Shown here piece after piece: positions 35,580 through 42,147 of a stretch of DNA of 64,000 nt. Below the pieces are notes generated by a model that ran no database searches, was not told the DNA's origin, and was given only the letters and a program-made list of their open reading frames with translations. This DNA is from Bacteroidales bacterium. Its GTDB lineage: Bacteria > Bacteroidota > Bacteroidia > Bacteroidales > P3. The position numbers were made by a program, and so were the translations under genes. Position 1 is the stretch's first letter. Each line of letters starts with the position of its first letter. The DNA is taken from NCBI GenBank assembly GCA_017443265.1, contig JAFSOU010000041.1, positions 1-64,000 on the forward strand. Direction: 5' to 3'.

Positions 35580-36476
35580 TCACCATTCCTTGATTACTTG
35601 AAAGCCCCTTTCGGTAAGTCTGCCCTCACGATAAAGACCAACGCAGAAGGCTGGAATAACACGTACGGAGAACACGCTGTCGGGAGCCATAGCGTCATAG
35701 TACAACCCCGTCTCAATGGGGATTTTCTGGACATCTATACGGAAGAGAGCGTAGTGTTCGCCGAAACCGCCCTCCTGCCTCAACACGATTGCAAGTCTCT
35801 CGTCCTCAAAGATTGACATATACGCCCTGCCTTGCGGGTATTTAAGATAGATGTTCTTGTTGTAGGGAAGCAACCCCGACGACTTTATCGACTCCACGTT
35901 CTCGGACGGGGTATAGTGATACAGATACCTGCATCTGCTCCTTATATCGGCACTCACCTCGTTCGGGAGATAAGGCTCGAACTGAAGGTAATACCCTCCT
36001 GCGTCGGACTCGCAATAGTTGCAGAAGTATCCGCCTTTGTGCATATCTTGTATCACCTCGTTCTTTATGAAGTCATCGGGCGGAAGTGCGATATAGACAT
36101 CCACCCCGTTGTAGGACTCGATTTTCTCAATCTGCCCGTCACGGAACTTGTATTTGCTCTTGATGACTTCGGCAAAGTCGTCCAACTCCTTGATGTCCCC
36201 GAGGGATTCTTTCAAGTCGGGCAGAGGAGGCAGAAACACCCTCTGCAACAAATTCCGATGGGTGACGGGTTCCAAGGCATCGTTGCGGGCTTCTTTGCGG
36301 GAACGCAGGTATTCGTCACGCCACCCGTCCAACTCTCCCCTGCCGACGGTCAAACAACTGAAATCGGGTTTTGGTTTGTGCAGTTTCTTCGACAATGCGG
36401 AAAGTCCCGCCCCGTCACGCCCCATACGCTCGTCGGGCCTGCCACGCCCGTTGCAGTATTCATTGAATGTAATCAC
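35580..36476 (-). CDS. array protein: MITFNEY N-terminus fused to an ADP-ribosyltransferase-like domain
   Basis: 298 residues, GTG start. Residues 1-18 are the shared signature (MITFNEYCNGRGRPDERM). A basic linker and a helical middle part follow. The C-terminal part from about residue 185 has CRYLYHYTPSENVESIKSSGLLP, SIFEDERLAIVLRQEGG and a beta-rich end, the H-Y-T...SI...GLLP pattern found in DarT/RNA 2'-phosphotransferase-like ADP-ribosyltransferase folds. Substrate and activity are not known; a catalytic Glu cannot be assigned with certainty. It starts 5 bases after the preceding gene's stop. The T4 capsid-borne Alt protein is also an ADP-ribosyltransferase, a parallel rather than a homology claim. 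Confidence 0.7.
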   Translation of the reverse strand: MITFNEYCNGRGRPDERMGRDGAGLSALSKKLHKPKPDFSCLTVGRGELDGWRDEYLRSRKEARNDALEPVTHRNLLQRVFLPPLPDLKESLGDIKELDDFAEVIKSKYKFRDGQIEKIESYNGVDVYIALPPDDFIKNEVIQDMHKGGYFCNYCESDAGGYYLQFEPYLPNEVSADIRSRCRYLYHYTPSENVESIKSSGLLPYNKNIYLKYPQGRAYMSIFEDERLAIVLRQEGGFGEHYALFRIDVQKIPIETGLYYDAMAPDSVFSVRVIPAFCVGLYREGRLTERGFQVIKEW

Positions 36477-36481
36477 ACTCT

Positions 36482-36898
36482 CTATTTTTTTAGTTTGTCC
36501 ACAAGTTCATCTGTTGTAAGTTCGCCGTTCCAATATTTGAGCAACAAATCCTTGTGTTCCTTTACCCACGTTTTGATTGCGTTGAGTTGCTTGGAACTCA
36601 ACCGCACTGTGTTCATCTTGTCCGCCTTCAACAAAATTTCTGGCGTGTCGGAAATAGACATTGGTATACCCTCTTCAAGTTGCCCCTTGTCACTGGTGTT
36701 GTTCTGAAATTTAATTCTCGGCAAGTTATGCCTTCCCGTGGTTTGCGGATTGTTTATTTGTAGCCATATTATCACCTCAAGTCCCGTGGAACGTTTTGAG
36801 AGATGGGCCATCTCCATAAGCATATCCTCTTCGGGTCTTGTGTCCATACGCTCGTCGAGCCTGCCTTGCCCGTTGCAGTATTCATTGAATGTAATCAC
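36482..36898 (-). CDS. array protein: MITFNEY N-terminus and small PRIKFQNN-type domain
   Basis: 138 residues, GTG start at 36898, where the shared signature begins; the longer frame starts at a TTG just after the stop of the upstream gene. Residues 1-31 read as signature plus RPEEDMLMEMA, with L-M-E at 27-29. The body has LEVIIWLQINNP, LPRIKFQNN, MSISDTPEILL and a C-terminal helix pair (LNAIKTWVKEHKDLLLKYWNGELTTDELVDKL), which I have seen in small Bacteroidota and phage proteins of unknown function. It lies between two other signature genes in one operon. Confidence 0.65.
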   Translation of the reverse strand: MITFNEYCNGQGRLDERMDTRPEEDMLMEMAHLSKRSTGLEVIIWLQINNPQTTGRHNLPRIKFQNNTSDKGQLEEGIPMSISDTPEILLKADKMNTVRLSSKQLNAIKTWVKEHKDLLLKYWNGELTTDELVDKLKK

Positions 36899-36934
36899 AC
36901 CCTCTATTTTAGTCTGTTTTTTAATTCCGCTCAA

Positions 36935-37558
36935 TCATTTTTTATCGTACCACTCATCATATGTCGCAGGGTAATACCTTTTCAGATTACTTTGGAAAGT
37001 GCTCAATTGCAACAACTCCTTGTTATGTTCCGCAATGTAATCAAGAAATGGGTTGGGTGTCATTATGTTGCTCTCCTCATTATAGGATTCTATACAATAT
37101 TGTAGATTGTCAAGACATTCCACGTCGTTTTTGACACCCGGGGCATTTGCTTTGAGAAGTTGCTTCAACCCTTTCAAAATATGACGATACCCTTTCCACG
37201 AACAATCGTTGCCCTGTCGTTTATCGACAAATTTGTCTTTTGTAAAGCGGTCAACCTGACTGAGCAGATTATATTCACCTTTGGCAAAAATGTCCACAAG
37301 CGACACCTCAAAATCAAACATAGTATAGGGCTGAACATCAAGGGTAAGGTAGATGTGAATATGCGGTTCGCACCTGTCTTTCGGTGTATTGAGTTCATTT
37401 TTAAGAGGTCCGTGTACGGCAACTCTGAAATGGTCCCCTCCCCATAGATTGTCCTTTCTTATTGTGGCCATCTCCATAAGCATATCCCCTTCGGGTATTA
37501 TGTACATACGCTCGTCGAGCCTGCCTTGCCCGTTGCAGTATTCTTCGAATGTAATCAT
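36935..37558 (-). CDS. array protein: MITFEEY N-terminus and HxH-containing domain
   Basis: 207 residues. The signature is MITFEEYCNGQGRLDERM, then IIPEGDMLMEMA with L-M-E at 27-29. The body has a conserved-looking RCEPHIHIYLTLD, followed by helical segments (SWKGYRHILKGLKQLLKAN) and ends LKRYYPATYDEWYDKK. The HxHxH cluster suggests metal or nucleotide binding but no family is certain. TATAAATA lies at 37577-37584 on the minus strand, 18 bases before the ATG. It heads the operon 36935-35580. Confidence 0.65.
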   Translation of the reverse strand: MITFEEYCNGQGRLDERMYIIPEGDMLMEMATIRKDNLWGGDHFRVAVHGPLKNELNTPKDRCEPHIHIYLTLDVQPYTMFDFEVSLVDIFAKGEYNLLSQVDRFTKDKFVDKRQGNDCSWKGYRHILKGLKQLLKANAPGVKNDVECLDNLQYCIESYNEESNIMTPNPFLDYIAEHNKELLQLSTFQSNLKRYYPATYDEWYDKK

Positions 37559-37576
37559 AATATTTTTATTTTTCGG

Positions 37577-37612
37577 TATTTATAAAAGTATTCACATATA
37601 ATATAGCAAAAA
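37577..37612 (-). promoter_or_regulatory. array upstream element: TTTTTGCTATATTATA box and TATAAATA
   Basis: Reading on the minus strand: TTTTTGCTATATTATA (37612-37597), then TATAAATA (37584-37577), then an A-rich leader to the ATG. The same order recurs before 42045 (boxes at 42102-42088 and 42075-42068) and 43002 (43055-43039 and 43028-43021); before 40874 the second box is TATAAAATA. TATAAATA is the core of T4 late promoters. The host sigma consensus TAnnTTTG is not matched here. Confidence 0.55.
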
Positions 37613-38272
37613 CTATGCCCGTTGTCCGTCTTCGAGGATGGCGAGGAACTCCCCGTACTCCTCAAAAGTGAGGACGTGACGTGTCGGTACAAGCCTATCA
37701 GTCTCACTCTCATTTATATTGACCTTTGTCCCGTCGGTAAGTTCGGATACGAGGGCATCCGCCAATCTGCCAATCATTACAGGGTCTTTTATCTGCTCTG
37801 CGGACAATTCGTACACATCGTGGCTGAAGTTTACCCCGGATTGAGGGTCGTTAGCATCCAAGTCTTTATCAATCAAATCCTTGGTACTATCATTCAACAA
37901 ACGGTCAACTATTATGTGAATGGCTTTTTCTGGTGTTTTATCCGAGTATAATTTATTCATACCTTCTTTTGTAGAATAGTGGTCAGTAATTCTAAAAACC
38001 AAAACCTTCTCACCCGCCTTTGTCAAAAAAGGACGATAATAACTTTTATAATTTTCAGGCCTCTTTTGGGGCGGTTTGGTTTTCAAATTCCTTATAAACC
38101 ACCTCATAATCTCATCGCCGTCTTTAAAACGCCTGTTCCTGAAATCGTTTTGAAACATAGAGATTGCGGAATCAGTATCCGCAATGCAGGCATCGTAGCT
38201 CCTGCCTCTGCCTTGTTTCTTTTCTCGTACCCAATTAAGTATATTTTGTACGCTCGGAAATAAATTTATCAT
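37613..38272 (-). CDS. array protein with signature-like motif at the C-terminus
   Basis: 219 residues starting MINLFPSVQNILNWVREKKQGRGRSYD. The middle part (YRPFLTKAGEKVLVFRITDHYSTKEGMNKLY, KAIHIIVDRLL) looks like a compact alpha/beta domain but is not recognised. The last 20 residues are LTFEEYGEFLAILEDGQRA preceded by RHV, so the array signature TFEEY appears at the C-terminus, perhaps because a signature gene fused to this one. It starts 15 bases after the stop of the upstream gene and has no box of its own. Confidence 0.6.
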   Translation of the reverse strand: MINLFPSVQNILNWVREKKQGRGRSYDACIADTDSAISMFQNDFRNRRFKDGDEIMRWFIRNLKTKPPQKRPENYKSYYRPFLTKAGEKVLVFRITDHYSTKEGMNKLYSDKTPEKAIHIIVDRLLNDSTKDLIDKDLDANDPQSGVNFSHDVYELSAEQIKDPVMIGRLADALVSELTDGTKVNINESETDRLVPTRHVLTFEEYGEFLAILEDGQRA

Positions 38273-38287
38273 ATAAGTATTTTTTTA

Positions 38288-38785
38288 TTATTCGATTACA
38301 TTGAAAAAAGAAATGACGTTATGGAAGTTGATAAGTTTCTTTTTTATCGGCGGTACAATAAATTTGCAACAATTCTCGGCCCATATTGTCAAACCATCCA
38401 CATACGCCAAATCAAGAAAAATATGAGTTATGTCTATGAAATAATTGTCAATGTCGCCATAGTGCTTGCCGTTACAATAGGAATATATCAACTCGAATTG
38501 TTCATCTGCGGGTCTCCGTCTCAAATTTTCCCGTTCCCACGATTCTTCGCCTTCATAATCGGTGTCCAACACGTTATCGGGCGGTATTTCCCCGCCAAAG
38601 AAATCCTGAACGCTCCGGCGTTTGAGTATGATGAAAGAGGCGATGCTGTCGTCGTCATCAAAAACAACCTTGCTTTGTTCGAAGGCAATGTCCTTGCGGT
38701 CGGCGAGTTCGGGACAGCTGATGAGTTCCGCCAGACGTGGAAGGTCGGCGGGGGTTACGCTTCTTATGGTGTATTTGTTGTTCAT
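38288..38785 (-). CDS. possible GNAT-fold protein
   Basis: 165 residues. The start MNNKYTIRSVTPADLPRLAELI looks like the first strand and helix of a GNAT acetyltransferase, and DDSIASFIILKRRSVQDFFGG could be the next strands. The rest, including CKFIVPPIKKKLINFHNVISFFNVIE, departs from the family, and the acetyl-CoA loop is not evident. A broken relative with MNNEYIIRSITPADL lies at 43079-43247. The box TTTTTGCTATATTATA precedes it at 38824-38809. It lacks the MITF signature. Confidence 0.55.
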   Translation of the reverse strand: MNNKYTIRSVTPADLPRLAELISCPELADRKDIAFEQSKVVFDDDDSIASFIILKRRSVQDFFGGEIPPDNVLDTDYEGEESWERENLRRRPADEQFELIYSYCNGKHYGDIDNYFIDITHIFLDLAYVDGLTIWAENCCKFIVPPIKKKLINFHNVISFFNVIE

Positions 38786-38834
38786 TCCTTATGTTTTTTT
38801 GTTACAACTATAATATAGCAAAAATCTAATTATC

Positions 38835-38894
38835 TTACCATTCCTTGAGTACTTGAAAGCCCTGCCTATTGCAAAATTCTTCGAATGTAATCAT
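38835..38894 (-). pseudogene. 19-codon chimeric mini-gene: array N-terminus joined to the end of the ART-like gene
   Basis: Reads MITFEEFCNRQGFQVLKEW and stop. The first nine residues are the array signature; the last eight match the end of the protein at 35580-36476 (RGFQVIKEW). The bases before and after (ATCAT... and CTTACCATTCC) also match those two genes. It is best explained as a member whose whole middle was deleted. The upstream gene at 38909 and this remnant are separated by 14 bases. Confidence 0.8.
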
Positions 38895-38908
38895 ACAGCA
38901 AGATTTTG

Positions 38909-39346
38909 TCATTTATAAGGTTTTATCTCCGTGTAGTCGGGCATATTTCGCTTTGTTTCATTCGGCACTTTGGTCGAGGAATTGTTTTTATTCCAAGTCT
39001 TCACCAAATACTCCCAGTTGCTCTCTCCATCCTCGTCCGCCTGTCTCAAAAACACCATCAGTTTTTTTCGCATCTTTTCTGACAGAACATCTTTTGCCTG
39101 CCCGTGGGTAAAATATCGGTTATCAGTTATAAAAATAGCCGAATTGAATTTTTTGCCGATTGTTCGGGAATCCACCACGTGAAAATGGGGGATTTGCCCT
39201 CCGTCTCGGCTTCTTATCCAAACGCTATGCTGTCCGTCCAGGTCACCGATGGCCGCCATCTCGAACAGCATATCCTCTTCGGGTATCGTGTCCATACGCT
39301 CGTCGAGCCTGCCACGCCCGTTGCAAAATTCATCGAATGTAATCAT
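38909..39346 (-). CDS. array protein: MITFDEF N-terminus and PHFHV domain (DUF4160-like)
   Basis: 145 residues. The signature MITFDEFCNGRGRLDERM is followed by IPEEDMLFEMA with L-F-E at 27-29. The body has VWIRSRDGGQIPHFHVVD, FITDNRYFTHG and NWEYLVKTWNKNNS...MPDY, an arrangement known from small proteins of Bacteroidota and phages that resemble DUF4160 and have no assigned function. TATAAATA is at 39375-39368, 21 bases before the ATG, but the other box is missing here. Confidence 0.65.
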   Translation of the reverse strand: MITFDEFCNGRGRLDERMDTIPEEDMLFEMAAIGDLDGQHSVWIRSRDGGQIPHFHVVDSRTIGKKFNSAIFITDNRYFTHGQAKDVLSEKMRKKLMVFLRQADEDGESNWEYLVKTWNKNNSSTKVPNETKRNMPDYTEIKPYK

Positions 39347-39420
39347 ATTGTTATGTTTTTTTTTCGTTATTTATAAAAATCCCCGCCTGAATTATGGCAG
39401 AAACATAATAAATATGGTAA

Positions 39421-40281
39421 TCATAGACTTGCAAGTTTGTCTCCATCCTCACAATATAGCGGTGACAACAATGTCAATATGGTCAGACTTTTAGGTGTGT
39501 AGCATTCCGTTATGATTTTACACGTTTCCCTTATTGTGTTCCCGAGTGTGATGCTATCATCCACAATTATTATGTCCTTCCCGTTGAGGGCGTCTATGTA
39601 GTTTCCCCAATAATCATCTTGCAACTTAATGGTGTGTTCTATGACGCTTCTCATTTCCATATCGTCGATGTGGTGGAACTTGAATTTATCCCCCCCCATC
39701 TTTCTGCAACATTTTCTGAAATATGAATAAAAGTAGTTGAATTTTTTCCCGTAGTGTTTTCTGAATGCAGAATTTTCATCGAAAATATAATCATCAACCT
39801 CCTCTATCGTCATTTTCACAAGAATGTCGTCAATATGTTTTGGATTCTCACAGTGCCTTGCAACCACTTTTGCAAAATAGGAGTTCAAATCACTTGTAGA
39901 GGGAATCATTATGGTGATGTCTTTCTTTCCGTGTTTCTTAAAAAACTCACGGACTATATATTCTATTCTGCTCTTTGTTTTTGTTGCATTTGTGAGTACA
40001 TAGCCCTTTTCTTTTTTAAGGGCATACAGTAAGGGATTTCCATCACCGATGTCCCCCTCTTTTCTTTTGAACACGGAATAAACCTCGACATTTGGAACCA
40101 GCGCTGTTATAAGAGTCGGATTTTTTTCTATCGACGTATCAACAAGTTTCTCGTGCCCGTCAGTCACAAAAACCCTTCTATCCAGTTCAACATCAATCCC
40201 CTCGTTCACGAAGAAACGTTCTATGATGTCAAGAATATCATCTTGTTCCTGCCCGTTGCAAAATTCCTTGAATGTAATCAT
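39421..40281 (-). CDS. array protein: MITFKEF N-terminus and phosphoribosyltransferase-like domain (1)
   Basis: 286 residues from MITFKEFCNGQEQDDIL; a longer frame from 40389 runs into the gene upstream. A middle part with VYSVFKRKEGDIGDGNPLLYALKKEKGY and DITIMIPSTSDLNSYFAKVVAR leads to the PRPP-loop motif DIIIVDDSITLGNTIRETCKII, which fits the type I PRTase fold. It shares its whole organisation with the protein at 42148-43002. The substrate is unknown. The ATG lies 11 bases after the preceding stop, and the TATAAAAT in the last codons of that gene could act as its promoter. Confidence 0.7.
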   Translation of the reverse strand: MITFKEFCNGQEQDDILDIIERFFVNEGIDVELDRRVFVTDGHEKLVDTSIEKNPTLITALVPNVEVYSVFKRKEGDIGDGNPLLYALKKEKGYVLTNATKTKSRIEYIVREFFKKHGKKDITIMIPSTSDLNSYFAKVVARHCENPKHIDDILVKMTIEEVDDYIFDENSAFRKHYGKKFNYFYSYFRKCCRKMGGDKFKFHHIDDMEMRSVIEHTIKLQDDYWGNYIDALNGKDIIIVDDSITLGNTIRETCKIITECYTPKSLTILTLLSPLYCEDGDKLASL

Positions 40282-40292
40282 AATGTTATGTT

Positions 40293-40874
40293 TTAAAATT
40301 TTATAAATTTGAGCGGGGAAGTTTCCACAAGCAGTCGCTTCCCCTCGCGTACTGCATCCGTTGCCCTTTGAACCATTTCCGCCGGACACCTCCCCGATTT
40401 CAACTCCTCACCAACAAAAGCCACATTTTTCTCGAGTTCCCTATAAAGTTCTTCGGGGAACTCGTTATACATATAGTCGGTATGATAGGTGTAGAAATCA
40501 AAAATTATGCGTATTGACAATTCTATGGGCATCATTTTCCGATAGTAGTCGGAATGCGAGAACTTTTCGTTTATAAACCCTGCTTCTTTGTTTGAAAGGA
40601 AAGTGGTCAGCGGTTCAAATTCTTTTTCCAAGAGTTTATCGAGTGCCGATTTATCTTTGATACCGAAAAGTGTCTTGGTTTCCATCTTCCCGTGTATCCT
40701 TCTTTTATAGTAATATTCGTCAAGGATTTCCCTCGGGGCATTGCCCAAATATATATCAAGATACTCCGTTTTCACATTATACCCGCCAAGTTCCTTATAA
40801 AAATCCTCAACACGTCCGCTAACCTCCGACCATACATAATCATTCCATAGGGTAATGTTCTCTTTGATAGTCAT
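40293..40874 (-). CDS. array protein, N-terminally shortened paralogue of 40987-42045
   Basis: 193 residues beginning MTIKENITLWNDYVWSEVSGRVEDFYKELGGYNVKTEYLDIYLG. From ENI onward it aligns with the C-terminal half of the next gene (ENIQRVKDWVWIAASGSVEQLYRKHGALQIPNEYLPLYF, then KTLFGIKD / KTIFGLKD). It lacks the signature and the first 150 residues, including most of the GNAT-like part. It keeps the upstream boxes (40930-40915 and a TATAAAATA at 40902-40894). Possibly a truncated copy that is still translated. Confidence 0.55.
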   Translation of the reverse strand: MTIKENITLWNDYVWSEVSGRVEDFYKELGGYNVKTEYLDIYLGNAPREILDEYYYKRRIHGKMETKTLFGIKDKSALDKLLEKEFEPLTTFLSNKEAGFINEKFSHSDYYRKMMPIELSIRIIFDFYTYHTDYMYNEFPEELYRELEKNVAFVGEELKSGRCPAEMVQRATDAVREGKRLLVETSPLKFIKF

Positions 40875-40893
40875 TATATTTTGTTTTTTTTAG

Positions 40894-40965
40894 TATTTTA
40901 TAAAAGTATTCACATATAATATAGCAAAAACTATGCCCGTTGTCCGTCTTCGAGGATGGCGAGGA
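40894..40965. repeat. duplicated intergenic segment with the last codons of another array gene
   Basis: Nearly identical to 37577-37647: it holds the TATAAA-like box, the TTTTTGCTATATTATA box and, on the minus strand, the codons LAILEDGQRA and stop of the gene at 37613-38272. Here the codons have no gene in front of them. This is the footprint of a recombination that copied a cassette boundary. Confidence 0.8.
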
Positions 40966-40986
40966 GTCGAAAATAAATGCAATGAG

Positions 40987-42045
40987 TCAGACTTGTCCTC
41001 GTTTCAGCAACTCCAAGGGCTCAAGAACGGACACCATATTCAACGCTTCCTCTGCATTTTTAATGCACTCGTCAATATGAAGCCTCATCCTACCTTCCGG
41101 AATCCTGCCTGCACTCCGCTCACCTCGGAGGTAGTTCAGCGTTTCCTCAAATTTGTCGTAAAGATACTGTGGAAGGTCATAAAAATTCTCATTTGAAATT
41201 TTGGTGATGAATTTATCGGCAATCATCTTGGCTTTTTCAAGTCGGGTGTGTTGAACGAAATATCTGTCATATACAAGCCTTTCGTCCAAAGAATCGGCAT
41301 CGACCCTTTTTAAAAAATCAATAAGCGGACCGTATGCGTCTCTAACGAGCTCATTGTATGTTTCTTTGTCCTTTAATCCAAATATCGTTTTTAGTCTCGC
41401 TTTTTTCTCTTTTTCTGTAAGCTGGTTTTCATCTTCGCCACTGAATAAATAATGGAAGTGGAATCCGTCATCGGCCAATTTGTATTCTTCGTCAAAGTAG
41501 AGGGGCAGATATTCGTTCGGGATTTGAAGTGCCCCGTGTTTTCGATACAACTGTTCTACTGAACCGCTCGCCGCAATCCATACCCAATCCTTGACCCTTT
41601 GTATATTCTCCCTAATTATCATTTCGACAAGAAGTGCGCCTGCCTCGTGCTTGTTATTTCTAAAACAGGTTATCCCGACAGATTTGTTGCCCCCGAGATA
41701 GTCGTTGAACACATCCACTGCTATTATTTCTTCATCGTAAAAACCGAGTTTTACCATCGGGGACTTTTTAAGAAGGTCTTTTTTTGACTGGTATCCTTTA
41801 AAGCCCCCTAAATTTTCATAACCGTCTTGAAGGATGTCCCAAATTGTTCCGATATTTTGTTTGATGAAAGCAAAATCGGAAGCATCATCCATATCATAGC
41901 ATTCGATATGTATTTTATGCCCGAGGTACTCTAAACTCTCACCTTGTCTTGATTCGTTTATTGATTTGTCATTGTCGGTAAAGATTGTTTTTTGTCCGTC
42001 ACGACTGTATTCGCTTTTCTTACAATAATCGCCAAAACTAATCAT
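40987..42045 (-). CDS. array protein: MISFGDY N-terminus and GNAT-like domain
   Basis: 352 residues. The signature is diverged (MISFGDYCKKSEYS). Residues about 55-200 resemble a GNAT acetyltransferase (IDPIWD-like helix, VKLGFYDEEIIAVDVFNDYLGGNKSVGITCFRNNKHEAGALLVEMIIREN, VWIAASGSVEQLYRKHGAL), with a helical C-terminal domain (LKTIFGLKDKETYNELVRDAYGPLIDFLKRV). The acceptor is unknown. TATAAATA lies at 42075-42068, 22 bases upstream, and the first box at 42102-42088. It contains no clear L-x-E site near the N-terminus other than SLEY. Confidence 0.62.
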   Translation of the reverse strand: MISFGDYCKKSEYSRDGQKTIFTDNDKSINESRQGESLEYLGHKIHIECYDMDDASDFAFIKQNIGTIWDILQDGYENLGGFKGYQSKKDLLKKSPMVKLGFYDEEIIAVDVFNDYLGGNKSVGITCFRNNKHEAGALLVEMIIRENIQRVKDWVWIAASGSVEQLYRKHGALQIPNEYLPLYFDEEYKLADDGFHFHYLFSGEDENQLTEKEKKARLKTIFGLKDKETYNELVRDAYGPLIDFLKRVDADSLDERLVYDRYFVQHTRLEKAKMIADKFITKISNENFYDLPQYLYDKFEETLNYLRGERSAGRIPEGRMRLHIDECIKNAEEALNMVSVLEPLELLKRGQV

Positions 42046-42147
42046 AATATTTTGTTTTTTTTTTTAGTATTTATAAAAGTATTCACATATAATATAGCAA
42101 AGAATCCCGAAAAACAAAATCCTTGCCGTCAAAAATCTGGATACCCG

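Noticed and set aside
36423-39346. CRISPR-like array of repeats of about 55 bases
   Set aside because: The repeats are the 5' ends of coding genes, at irregular spacing of hundreds of bases, and no cas gene is present.
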